A stretch of 43,255 bases of DNA from Alphaproteobacteria bacterium 65-37 (GTDB lineage: Bacteria; Pseudomonadota; Alphaproteobacteria; Reyranellales; Reyranellaceae), in assembly GCA_001897995.1 (NCBI GenBank), contig MKRV01000004.1, forward strand, positions 1-43,255, in the 5' to 3' direction. Below the pieces are notes generated by a model. That model had not been told where the DNA came from. It saw only the letters and a program-made list of their open reading frames with translations, and did no database searches. The translations under genes and the position numbers were made by a program. Below are positions 16,158 through 23,867 of this stretch, piece by piece. Position 1 is the first letter of the stretch, and each line of letters begins with the position of its first letter.

Positions 16158-16183
16158 TTCGCAGGAGGACCAGCCATCGTTAC
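16158..16183 (-). promoter_or_regulatory. SigF-type ECF promoter of the bufABCD operon
   Basis: On the minus strand GTAACG (16183-16178) is followed by 16 bases and CGAA (16161-16158). The same -35 and -10 with the same spacer length appear in front of sigF on the other strand. From memory this matches the Caulobacter SigF consensus GTAACC-N16-CGAA closely. Transcription should start about 40 bases before bufA. Confidence 0.82.
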
Positions 16184-16227
16184 AGAGCGTCGCGATTTCT
16201 TTTGTCTTTCTTTCGGACGAATCACCT

Positions 16228-16253
16228 GTAACGTTTGCCCACTTCCACACGAA
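16228..16253 (+). promoter_or_regulatory. SigF-type ECF promoter of sigF-nrsF (autoregulation)
   Basis: GTAACG (16228-16233), a 16-base spacer and CGAA (16250-16253) mirror the promoter of bufA on the opposite strand. The position implies autoregulation of the sigma factor. It also rules out any sigF start codon upstream of about 16260. Confidence 0.82.
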
Positions 16254-16273
16254 TACGTGAACGACAGGCCCTC

Positions 16274-16822
16274 GTGTTCAGCCCGGGTGATCTCTCTACG
16301 CTCATGCGAGCGGCGCGCCGGGGCGACGACGAGGCCTATCGGCGACTGCTGACCGAGGTCGCCACGTGGCTGCGCGGGATCGCCCGGCGTGGCCTCGCGA
16401 CGGCAGGGCGAGGAAGCGACGACAGCGAGGACATCGTTCAGGAAACGCTGCTGGCCATGCATCTGAAACGCGACACCTGGGACGAAACCCAACCGATCGA
16501 ACCGTGGCTGCGCGCGATCGCGCATCACAAGCTGGTGGATCACCTGCGCCGCCGCGGCTTCGCGCGGCATCTGGACATCGAGGATTTCGCCGACACCTTG
16601 GCCGCACCTGTCGATGCCGACACCGACGGCGCGGCCGACGCCCGGCATCTGTTGTCCGGCCTGCCGGAACGCCAGCGGCGCATCGTCGAGAGCATCTCCA
16701 TGGAAGGACAAAGTGCGCGCGACGTCGGTGTCCGGCTGGGCATGAGTGAAGGCGCCGTGCGCGTCGCCCTGCACCGCGCCCTCAAGGCGCTGGCCGACGC
16801 CTATCGCAGGGATCGCCGATGA
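16274..16822 (+). CDS. sigF: ECF sigma factor SigF-like, 182 aa
   Basis: A two-domain ECF sigma factor. Region 2 (about 10-85) includes DDSEDIVQETLLAMHLKRDTWD and PWLRAIAHHKLVDHLRRR as its -10-binding helix. Region 4 (about 120-175) includes LPERQRRIVESISMEGQSAR followed by GMSEGAVRVALHRALKALA. It would direct RNA polymerase to its own promoter and to bufA. The exact start is uncertain: I use GTG at 16274 because the promoter excludes earlier codons, but ATG at 16304 is possible. It overlaps nrsF by 4 bases (ATGA). Confidence 0.9.
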   Translation: MFSPGDLSTLMRAARRGDDEAYRRLLTEVATWLRGIARRGLATAGRGSDDSEDIVQETLLAMHLKRDTWDETQPIEPWLRAIAHHKLVDHLRRRGFARHLDIEDFADTLAAPVDADTDGAADARHLLSGLPERQRRIVESISMEGQSARDVGVRLGMSEGAVRVALHRALKALADAYRRDRR

Positions 16823-17454
16823 AGACCGACCAACTCGTCGCCGCGCTCGTGGCCGACCGCCGGCAAAGTGCCGGTCCCCCCGGCCGATCGATCGTCTATG
16901 CGATCGCCGCCGGCAGCATGGTGTCGCTCGTCATCTTCGCGCTCGCCTTCGGGCCGCGCGTCGATCTGGCGGCAGCCTTCGCGACCTGGCGGTTCGATCT
17001 CAAGCTCGTCCTGGTCTTCACCGCGCTGCTCGTCGCCCTCGCCGGCTCTGCCGCCCTGGCGCGACCGCTCACGCCGGAACCGCTGCTGTCGCGCGCCTGG
17101 CCGTTGATCCTGCTGGCGGTGGCGGCCGTGACGATCGAGCTCGTTCTGCAACCCCGCGATGCCTGGCTGACGCGGCTGGTGGGCAGCAACGCACTGGTCT
17201 GCCTGACGGCAATTCCCCTCTTTTCCCTGGCGCCGCTCGCCGGCCTGATGGTCGCGTTGCGCCGCGCTGCGCCCGCCTCTCCAACCCGGGCGGGCGCCGT
17301 AGCCGGCGCGCTGGCCGCGGCCGTGGCGGCGTCGATCTACGCCTTCCACTGTTTCGACGATTCGCCGCTGTTCGTGCTCACCTGGTATTCGCTCGCCACC
17401 CTGCCGGTGGTCGCTCTCGGCGCGCTGATCGGCAGCCGCCTGCTCCGCTGGTGA
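16819..17454 (+). CDS. nrsF: NrsF (DUF1109) membrane anti-sigma factor, 211 aa
   Basis: A polar N-terminal segment (about 1-25) that should contact the sigma factor is followed by six hydrophobic segments up to residue 210. Two Cys residues, C128 and C178, lie 50 residues apart. Caulobacter NrsF has two conserved Cys with the same spacing (C131 and C181, from memory), needed to sense metal or oxidative stress. The expected mechanism is membrane sequestration of SigF until the Cys pair reacts. It is translationally coupled to sigF. Confidence 0.9.
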   Translation: MKTDQLVAALVADRRQSAGPPGRSIVYAIAAGSMVSLVIFALAFGPRVDLAAAFATWRFDLKLVLVFTALLVALAGSAALARPLTPEPLLSRAWPLILLAVAAVTIELVLQPRDAWLTRLVGSNALVCLTAIPLFSLAPLAGLMVALRRAAPASPTRAGAVAGALAAAVAASIYAFHCFDDSPLFVLTWYSLATLPVVALGALIGSRLLRW

Positions 17455-17478
17455 GAAATTCTCAGCGAAGAGAGACTG

Positions 17479-17805
17479 TCAGCGACGGGCCAGGATGACG
17501 GCACGCACGGCATCGTCGGGACCGACGATGTCGCCCTGGCGCAGCACGATCGTCGACTGCAAGTCCGTGGCCGACCGCCAGGCGTAAGCGACCGTCGTCT
17601 CGGGATGGCCGCTCAAGTCGAAGGCATACACCGTCCGCTCTTCGACGATCTCGCCTTTCAGCAGCTCCCAGACAACGACCGATTCGGCGAAGCGTGCGGC
17701 ACAGCCGTGCCGCGATTCGATCGCGTGACGCAGGCTGCTGATCGCGAGCGCCTCTGTATCGAAGGAAGGACTGGGCAATGCACCGTGCGAGGCATCCGGG
17801 GGCAT
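17479..17805 (-). CDS. Hypothetical protein, 108 aa
   Basis: No family recognised. The protein is a soluble alpha/beta-looking domain. An Ala/Ile-rich helix with one Cys (SRHGCAARF near 32) is followed by alternating strands (VVVWELLKGEIVEER, VYAFDLSG and TTVAYAWR) that resemble a small beta-sheet domain. The ATG at 17805 is preceded by CAGGAG with 8 bases of spacing; a GTG at 17838 adds 11 residues. It is convergent with nrsF, 24 bases after its stop. No membrane or signal segment is visible. Confidence 0.6.
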   Translation of the reverse strand: MPPDASHGALPSPSFDTEALAISSLRHAIESRHGCAARFAESVVVWELLKGEIVEERTVYAFDLSGHPETTVAYAWRSATDLQSTIVLRQGDIVGPDDAVRAVILARR

Positions 17806-18152
17806 GGCTGTTCTCCTGACTTCACTACTCTTCGACACCCGTCAAAATATCGTCCCGTGACCCTGCCGACGGCAAGGTAATAATCAGAACGGCATCCTAT
17901 CGAACGGAAGGACTTTCGAACCAATTTAGCATCCGACTGCAGATAGATTGGCGCAGAACGCAGATGCCAGCATCCCCCAATTGGGTGACACCGAAAGGAG
18001 TCGTGGATCGCGTTTTCAACACCTCCCCATTCAATGAGGAGGAGAATGAGAACGGCGAGAAAGATCGTCCGGGAAGTGTGAACAAGTTCACCAAAGGCCG
18101 GGGTACAGCCTGCCATCGTCTCCATACGCCAATGACATTGGAGGAGATGGAA
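17806..18152. other. Noncoding stretch of 347 bases with lower GC
   Basis: By eye this stretch is more AT-rich than its surroundings (for example GTCAAAATATCG, GGTAATAATCAG and CAATTTAGCATC). It should hold the promoters of the two diverging small genes. A rightward frame is open from 17964 into the next gene but lacks a ribosome-binding site and family features. I see no repeat or RNA gene. Confidence 0.5.
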
Positions 18153-18518
18153 ATGCGTATTCTCGGCATGTTCGCCTTTGCCGCCGTGGTCGCGGCGGCG
18201 TGGATCACCCCCGATCACACGGCCCTGGCCCAGACCGGCGCCCAGGCCCCAGTGCCGTGCGGCGTCTCGACCTATTCGGTCGCGGAGCAGCGCAATGTGG
18301 TGATGCCCTGCACCCAATCCTCGACCACGACGGCCGGCAAGGACAGTGGCCAGCCAGGCTGCGGTGTCTCGACCTATTCGGTCGCCGATCAGCGCAACGT
18401 GGTCGTGCCCTGCGCCAGCACCGCGACGACGAACTCGAAGGACTCGGCCGGCACAGCCTGCGGCATGGAAGTCTGGTCGACCGCCGAACAGCGCAACATC
18501 ACGACGCCCTGCCAGTAG
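18153..18518 (+). CDS. Secreted protein with three Cys-bounded internal repeats, 121 aa
   Basis: A signal peptide (about 1-27, ending TALAQ) is followed by three copies of an 18-residue unit starting CGVSTYSVAEQRN and ending VVMPC. Copies begin near residues 36, 70 and 102. The third is diverged (CGMEVWSTAEQRN...TTPC). Each unit is closed by Cys at both ends (C-x16-C), giving six Cys in total, and Thr/Ser-rich linkers separate the units. The layout suggests three disulfide-closed loops or metal-binding units in the periplasm. I do not recognise the family. GGAGGA lies 7 bases before the ATG. A strong terminator follows. Confidence 0.72.
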   Translation: MRILGMFAFAAVVAAAWITPDHTALAQTGAQAPVPCGVSTYSVAEQRNVVMPCTQSSTTTAGKDSGQPGCGVSTYSVADQRNVVVPCASTATTNSKDSAGTACGMEVWSTAEQRNITTPCQ

Positions 18519-18553
18519 ATCGGGGCCAATAGATCGGGGCCAGTAAATCAGGA
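18512..18553. repeat. Three tandem 14-bp repeats at the stop codon of the secreted repeat protein
   Basis: CCAGTAGATCGGGG, CCAATAGATCGGGG and CCAGTAAATCAGGA follow each other without gaps. The first overlaps the final codons and supplies the TAG stop. Later copies would give extra stops in the same or other frames. It looks like recent slippage at the gene end. Confidence 0.75.
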
Positions 18554-18570
18554 CAGCCCCTCTCGGGAGA

Positions 18571-18596
18571 AACGCCGCCTCGGGCGGCGTTTTTCT
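18571..18596. terminator. Rho-independent terminator between convergent genes
   Basis: AACGCCGCC (18571-18579), the loop TCG and GGCGGCGTT (18583-18591) form a perfect 9-bp stem. It is followed by TTTCTT on the plus strand. It serves the secreted repeat protein and may also slow transcription from the convergent CoA-transferase. Confidence 0.88.
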
Positions 18597-18602
18597 TGAG
18601 GG

Positions 18603-19820
18603 TCAGATTATCTTGCGCGCCCTGAGGTCCGCCAGCTCGGCGGCGCCGTAGCCCAGTTCGCCCAGCACCGCGTCGTTGTGCTCGCCCAGCTCCGGCGCGA
18701 TGCCGGGCCTGGCCGGCGTCTCGGAGAACTGCCACGGCGTGCCGTGCACCTTCAGCCGACCATGCTTGGGGTGGTCGACATGGGTGACGTAGCCATTGGC
18801 CACGACGTCGGGATCGTTCGAGGCTTCGAGCAGAGTGTTGATCGGCGCCGACACGATGTCGGCACCGCGCAGGCGTTCCACCCAAGCGGCGCGCGTGCCG
18901 GTGGCGAAGAGTTCGTCGAGCAGGGCCAGCAGCTCGGCGCGCTTGCCGATATCCTCGATGATGATGCCGAGCTTCTCGAAGCCGGCAGCCTTGATGCGTT
19001 CGTAGAAGCCCAGCGACGTCATCGCCTCCTGCCAGTCCTCCGGACCGACGAGCTGGAAGACCAGCGGCTTGCCGTCGCGATCATTGAAGCTTGCGCTGAT
19101 GCCCGGGCGCTCGACTGTGCCGGTGATGCGCGCCTGACCGGTGATGGGATCCTGGTTGCGCCACATCGCCGTGGTGAAGGTCCAGCCCATCAGCCGGATC
19201 TGTCCGCCGAGCAGCGACAAGTCGACTTTCTGCCCGACGCCGGTGGTGCGGGCATGGGTCAACGCCGCCAAGGCGCCGCCGAAAGCCAGGAAGGCGCAGG
19301 TCTCATCGGCCACCGACACGACCCCGGTGCGCATCTTCTGGCCCGGCATGGAATAGGCTTCGGCGATGCCGCCCAGCGCCTGCGCCATCGAATCGGTGCC
19401 CGGCAGATGGGCATGAGGTCCCTTGGGGCCGTAGCCCGAGATCGAGACATAGACGAGCCGGGGATTGACCTTGCGCAGCTCCTCCCAACCGAAGCCGTTC
19501 TTTTCTGCAGCGCCCGGGCGGAAGTTCTGGCCGAAGATGTCGGCGCGCGCGACCAGCTTGTGCAGGATGGCGCGTCCCTCGGTGGACTTGAGATTGAGGG
19601 TGACGCTCTTCACGCCGCGATTGTTGGTCTCGAAGAAAGTGCTGCCCATGCCGGGCAGCACCGTCATGCGGCGCGAGGAATCGCCGCCCTCCGGCGTCTC
19701 GATCTTGATCACGTCAGCGCCGAGATCGGCCATCAACATCCACGGTACGGTGCCGGCCTGAGCGGTCGAGCAGGACACGACCCGGACACCCTGCAACGGG
19801 CCGTGCGGCGACTGAGACAT
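18603..19820 (-). CDS. CaiB/BaiF family III CoA-transferase, 405 aa
   Basis: Family III CoA-transferase, an interlocked dimer that moves CoA between carboxylic acids through a catalytic Asp. It has the N-terminal LQGVRVVSCSTAQAG, the ADVIKIETPEGGD segment near 36, the SGYGPKGP motif near 130 and the active Asp in PGTDSMAQALGG near 143. The substrate is unknown. It is divergent from a Bug-type binding protein, a common pairing in which the captured acid is then activated by CoA transfer (inference). Length is typical for the family. Confidence 0.9.
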   Translation of the reverse strand: MSQSPHGPLQGVRVVSCSTAQAGTVPWMLMADLGADVIKIETPEGGDSSRRMTVLPGMGSTFFETNNRGVKSVTLNLKSTEGRAILHKLVARADIFGQNFRPGAAEKNGFGWEELRKVNPRLVYVSISGYGPKGPHAHLPGTDSMAQALGGIAEAYSMPGQKMRTGVVSVADETCAFLAFGGALAALTHARTTGVGQKVDLSLLGGQIRLMGWTFTTAMWRNQDPITGQARITGTVERPGISASFNDRDGKPLVFQLVGPEDWQEAMTSLGFYERIKAAGFEKLGIIIEDIGKRAELLALLDELFATGTRAAWVERLRGADIVSAPINTLLEASNDPDVVANGYVTHVDHPKHGRLKVHGTPWQFSETPARPGIAPELGEHNDAVLGELGYGAAELADLRARKII

Positions 19821-20028
19821 GAACGAACGCCCTCCTCACGATTTTTCGTCCATCCCCCTATGACGGGCGACGAAAGGGAGGACCACACAAATTTTTCACG
19901 CATGGCAGGCCAGCGGAACAGCCCTGCCCAACCCGTATCGCAATTCGATTGAACGTTTCATTTAACGAGAGCGGCGGCACTGCCACCTTCGGATGAACTC
20001 CCGACGACTCCCCATCCGACAGGTTCCC

Positions 20029-21036
20029 ATGTCCGTTTCCGTCACCCGCCGCCGCTTCGCCACGCTTCTTGCCCAGGTCGCAGCGGGCGCCGCCGCGACC
20101 GCCCCCTTCATCACGGGAAATCATGTGCGAGCTCAGGATGGCGGGCGGCCGCTGCGCCTCATCGTGCCCTGGCCGGCCGGTGGTGGCGTCGACACCTTCG
20201 CCCGCGTCATCCAGGCACCGCTTGCTGCCCAGCTCGGCCAAACGGTCCTGATCGACAATATCGGCGGCGGCTCGGGACGCGTCGGGACGCAGACGGCCGC
20301 CCGTGCGCAGCCGGACGGCCATACGGTGCTCCTGGCAAACGACACCTTTGCCGCCACCGAGGCCTTGCCGGTGGCCGGCGCCGCGTCCGTGCGCGCGGCC
20401 TTTGCACCGGTGACCCTGGCGGCGTCGGCGCCGCAAGGCGTGTTCACCCATCCCCGCTCGGGCCTCAAGACCCTGGCCGACTATGTGGCGGCGGCCAAGG
20501 CGAAGCCTGGCGCGCTCAATGTCGGCATCCCGGGCATCGCGAGCTCGCAACATCTCACTAGCGAGTTGCTGCTGCGCGCTGCCGGCAACGTCTCGGTGGC
20601 ACACGTGCCCTATCGCGGCGGCGGGCCGCTGATCCAGGACCTGATCGCCGGCACCATCGACGCCGGCGTCGTGACCTTCGCCGCGGCGGCCCAACAGGCG
20701 GCGGCCGGACAGCTGATCGCGCTCGGCGTCACGACGGCGGAACGACCGGCAGCGTATCCGACCATCCCGACGGCCAGCGAGACCGTGGCCCCTGGTTTCG
20801 TGCAGACGACATGGATGGGCGTGCTGGCGCCCAAGGGAACACCCGATGCCCAGCAGGCACGCCTTCACACCGCGTTGCTGGCGGTCCTGAAGGACCCGGC
20901 CGTGATCGAGCGGCTGCGGACCTTGGGTTTCGATCCGGTCGGCCTCGACGGTGTCGGGTTCGGCAAATTGTTCGAACAGACCATCACGACCTTTGCCGGC
21001 ATCGCGGCGGAGCGCGGCATCACCGCGGAGAGCTGA
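20029..21036 (+). CDS. Bug/TctC-family periplasmic substrate-binding protein, 335 aa
   Basis: The N-terminus TRRRFATLLAQVAAGAAATA is a likely Tat or long Sec signal with a run of Arg. The mature protein shows Bug-family motifs: VPWPAGGGVDTFARV near 50, a GGGSGRVGTQTAAR loop near 82 and the PDGHTVLL segment near 97. It binds an organic acid for uptake or sensing, and no TctA/TctB genes lie nearby. It is divergent from the CaiB-type transferase, with an intergenic space of about 208 bases. The start could also be 19993, 12 codons upstream; neither has a strong ribosome-binding site. Confidence 0.88.
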   Translation: MSVSVTRRRFATLLAQVAAGAAATAPFITGNHVRAQDGGRPLRLIVPWPAGGGVDTFARVIQAPLAAQLGQTVLIDNIGGGSGRVGTQTAARAQPDGHTVLLANDTFAATEALPVAGAASVRAAFAPVTLAASAPQGVFTHPRSGLKTLADYVAAAKAKPGALNVGIPGIASSQHLTSELLLRAAGNVSVAHVPYRGGGPLIQDLIAGTIDAGVVTFAAAAQQAAAGQLIALGVTTAERPAAYPTIPTASETVAPGFVQTTWMGVLAPKGTPDAQQARLHTALLAVLKDPAVIERLRTLGFDPVGLDGVGFGKLFEQTITTFAGIAAERGITAES

Positions 21037-21077
21037 TCGTCCGTCAGCTCTCCGCGCTCCCGTTCAGGTGGTTGGTG

Positions 21078-21308
21078 TCAGCGGTAGTAGTAATCGTTGC
21101 GCGGCGTCGTCGCGGCGCCGATCGCAGCACCACCCAAGCCGCCAACGACGGCGCCGGCCACCGGCGCGCCCATGGTCGAGCCCACGACGGCGCCCGTACC
21201 CGCACCGATCGCGCCGCCGGTCAGCGCACGATCCGTCGGATTGTTGCCACAGGCGGCAACTGTGACCGCAAACGCTGCAAGGACACCGAATTTCGCGACG
21301 TGCAACAT
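21078..21308 (-). CDS. Glycine-zipper lipoprotein, 76 aa
   Basis: The signal sequence ends in a lipobox (VTVAACGN), so the protein should be lipidated at the Cys near residue 20. The mature chain is a glycine-zipper domain with repeated GxxxG spacing (GGAIGAGTGAVVGS and GAVVGGLGGAAIGAA), ending in Tyr-rich DYYYR. Such small proteins sit in the outer membrane or periplasm and resemble the OmpA-linked or YMGG-like glycine zippers. It is convergent with the upstream Bug gene. GGAGGC lies just before the start. Confidence 0.78.
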   Translation of the reverse strand: MLHVAKFGVLAAFAVTVAACGNNPTDRALTGGAIGAGTGAVVGSTMGAPVAGAVVGGLGGAAIGAATTPRNDYYYR

Positions 21309-21424
21309 CGAAGCCTCCTTTTGTCGTGGAATAAAACGACCGGGAGGAAGCGCGGTTGCCAGTCCTTCAGGGCGGGACCGTGACCATATCGGGGCGGTTC
21401 GATCGGGAACGCGGGCTTACAAAG

Positions 21425-21550
21425 ACTCCTCACCTTGAGGAGCGGCCCGTAAGGGCCGCGTCTCGAAGGGTCGGCAACAGAACCGGTGCTCGTTCCCATC
21501 CTTCGAGACGGCCCCCAATGAATGATGAGGGGGCCTCCTCAGGATGAGGT
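21425..21550. repeat. Inverted dispersed repeat (CATCCTTCGAGACGG / CCTCAGGATGAGG type)
   Basis: The two halves face each other. The left half has CTCCTCACCTTGAGGAG, a GGCCCGTAAGGGCC hairpin and CGTCTCGAAGG. The right half has CCTTCGAGACGG, then CCTCCTCAGGATGAGG. This is a second repeat family, distinct from the CTCTCCCCC one. It lies between the glycine-zipper gene and the cyclase end. Confidence 0.7.
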
Positions 21551-21570
21551 CGTTGTTGGCTCGTCCAGCA

Positions 21571-23811
21571 TCAATGATCCAACCGATCGAGCGTGATCTG
21601 GTCCTGGTTGCGATCCGTCGTGAATGTCATCGTGACGCGCCGCGGATCGATGGTGCCGGCGATGATCGCCGCGCCCACCAGGTCGGGGGTGATGGGGCAC
21701 TTCAATTCGACGTTGCCGGCAATGGCGCCGGTCGGCGAGATCGAGACGGCAAACGGCATCGCCGCGCAGCCGCGCGCCGACAGCACCCCGGTGCCGGCAC
21801 CGCTCCTCACGTCCAGCCTGATCGAGAAACGATCGAGCGATCTCGACCCGAGGTGAACGCCGCCATAAAGACCGTCGAAGCGCACCGCCGCCCGGTCGAC
21901 ACGCGGCGGCGGCGGCGCTGCTGCGGCAACGCTGCGCGCAGGTTGCAAGGTGAAGATAATCGATGGGCCGCGGCTGGTCGTCAGTGTCAGGGCAAGAGCA
22001 GATCCGCCCTCCCCGCCACGGGCTCGTCCGCTCACCTTGAACGGCCCGACGGGCGCCACGGCCACGGCATCGACCGGACATAGGAGATCGCCGCGGCCGG
22101 AGATCTCTCCCGTCGCCGACACCGTCATCGCGAAGGAACTGTCTTCACAGCCGGGCGCGGCGATCGTGCCGGCGCCGCGGCCCCGCTCGATGCGCACCTT
22201 CGCCGTCAGCCGCTCGCGGGCATAGAGACTCGTGCCCGAATAGGTGCCGTCATAGGACTCTGCTGTCGATTGTGTGGGTGACGAGGTCGGCTGGGCCAAC
22301 GAATCGACAGGCGGCGCGAGCTTCGCGAGCTCGGCCTTCTTGCGCTCTTCCTCAGCTCTCTTGCGGTCCTCATCCCATCGCGTAACCGCTGGCGCCGCGG
22401 CACGCAGCAAGGCATCGCGCTGGGCCAGGGTGAAGTAACCGGTCGCCGTTGCCCCCGACTTGCGCTGCCAGCCCGCGATCATCTCCCGGGTGCGCGGCCC
22501 GAACACGCCATCGGTACCGTGCGTGTCGAGCCCCTGCGCCGTGAGCGCGACCTGCAGCCGTTGCCGGTCGACGGACGCCAGGCGAAGGCCGGTCTCCGCC
22601 GCCTCCGCATCCTCGCGCAGCCGGCGCGCCTCGGCGACCGCAGCCTCGGCAGCGGCCCGAGCCGTCGCCTCCTGGTCGGCCTTCAACCGTTCGGCCTGGG
22701 CCTGAGCCAGAGCTTCGTCGGCCCGTCGCTTGTTCTCGGCTTCGGCCAGCGCCTTCTGCTGCGCCTCGGCTTCGGCCAGACGCAGCGCATTGGCCTCCGC
22801 TTCGGCGCGACGCTGCGCCTCCTCTTCCATCGCCCGCTGCGCGGCGCTTTCCGCGAGATGCTGGCGGTCTACGTTCATCGCTCGATTTTGCGCGATCTCG
22901 GCCCTGAGCTTCGCCAGCTCGTTCTCGGCGCGACGTCGATCCGCCTGTGCCTTCTCGAGATCGGCGTCGGCCTGGCGCAGCGCGGCGGCATCCTGCTCCG
23001 CCTTCACCTGCGCCTCCTCCTCGAGGCGCCGCTTCTCCGCGGCGGCGGCATCGGCGGCCCGGCGCTCGGCCAGCAGGCGCTCGAGATCTTCCGCCTTCAG
23101 GCTTTGCAACTGCGCCTTGGTCGGCGGCGGCGGCGACACCAGGAGCCACGCGCTGCCCACCACCATCGCGATACCGGCCGCCACGGTCGGCCAGACCAGC
23201 CACCGCCGCGGACGTGCCGCGATCGGCCATGCGGGAGAAGGCCAGGCAGGAGGGCGACCAACCTCGGCCGGCACCGGCCAATCCGCCGGCGTCCAGCTCA
23301 CGGCGAAGGCCTGCACCGTACGCCCCAGGTTCTTCAGCGCGAGCTCGCCGAGATCGGTGAAATCCGCTGCGATGCGGCCGACGACCGCTTCGCGCACGGC
23401 ACGCGACACCGCGATGCCGCCCGGCGATGGCACTTCCTGAAGCCGGGCCGCGAGGTTCACGTCGTCGCCGTAGAGATCGCCGTGCTCGACGATGATGTCG
23501 CCGAGATGCAGGCCGACGCGAAATCGGATGGCGTCCTCCTCGGCCTCGTCGCGATTGGCGAGCGCCATGGCCTGCTGGAACTCGATCGCCGCCGCCAGCG
23601 CATCGACAGCACTGGTGAACTCCACCAGCCCGCCATCGCCGGTGAGCCGCACGACACGCCCGCCGCGCCGCTTGGCGGCGGGCGCCAATCGTACGGCGAG
23701 ATGGTCCAGGAGCCGGGCGACGGTGCCGCTTTCATCGCGGCTGATCAGTCGCGAGGACCCTACGACGTCGGCGAAGAGAATTGCCGCCAGGCGGCGACGC
23801 TGCCGCTCCAC
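21571..23811 (-). CDS. Class III adenylate/guanylate cyclase with transmembrane link, coiled coil, PG-binding domain and duplicated C-terminal domain, 746 aa
   Basis: Domains in order: class III cyclase (about 5-175) with metal Asp in ILFADVVGSS (D15) and LTGDGG (D59) and the GDDVNLAARL segment near 115; one membrane segment (about 205-227); a long Ala/Glu/Arg-rich coiled coil (about 235-410); a peptidoglycan_binding_1-like domain (about 415-470) with DGVFGPRTREMI; and two tandem copies of a Cys-pair beta domain (about 520-620 and 640-740), starting YDGTYSGTSL and FDGLYGGVHL. The cyclase should face the cytoplasm, with everything after the membrane segment in the periplasm. It probably converts ATP to cAMP in response to an envelope or cell-wall signal (inference). 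The next upstream gene is a Crp-type regulator. Confidence 0.88.
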   Translation of the reverse strand: MERQRRRLAAILFADVVGSSRLISRDESGTVARLLDHLAVRLAPAAKRRGGRVVRLTGDGGLVEFTSAVDALAAAIEFQQAMALANRDEAEEDAIRFRVGLHLGDIIVEHGDLYGDDVNLAARLQEVPSPGGIAVSRAVREAVVGRIAADFTDLGELALKNLGRTVQAFAVSWTPADWPVPAEVGRPPAWPSPAWPIAARPRRWLVWPTVAAGIAMVVGSAWLLVSPPPPTKAQLQSLKAEDLERLLAERRAADAAAAEKRRLEEEAQVKAEQDAAALRQADADLEKAQADRRRAENELAKLRAEIAQNRAMNVDRQHLAESAAQRAMEEEAQRRAEAEANALRLAEAEAQQKALAEAENKRRADEALAQAQAERLKADQEATARAAAEAAVAEARRLREDAEAAETGLRLASVDRQRLQVALTAQGLDTHGTDGVFGPRTREMIAGWQRKSGATATGYFTLAQRDALLRAAAPAVTRWDEDRKRAEEERKKAELAKLAPPVDSLAQPTSSPTQSTAESYDGTYSGTSLYARERLTAKVRIERGRGAGTIAAPGCEDSSFAMTVSATGEISGRGDLLCPVDAVAVAPVGPFKVSGRARGGEGGSALALTLTTSRGPSIIFTLQPARSVAAAAPPPPRVDRAAVRFDGLYGGVHLGSRSLDRFSIRLDVRSGAGTGVLSARGCAAMPFAVSISPTGAIAGNVELKCPITPDLVGAAIIAGTIDPRRVTMTFTTDRNQDQITLDRLDH

Positions 23812-23867
23812 GGGACTGCCTTCCTTTTGATACCCCGAAACGACTCTAGGAGCGGCGGCAGCTCCTG

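Noticed and set aside
15806..16774. Leftward frame that continues upstream of bufB across bufA and into sigF DNA
   Set aside because: The frame is simply open in GC-rich DNA; the DUF692 domain starts after the GTG at 15805, which has its own ribosome-binding site, and bufA is the real gene there.
17964..18152. Upstream extension of the secreted repeat protein
   Set aside because: The signal peptide and the GGAGGA ribosome-binding site both place the start at 18153.
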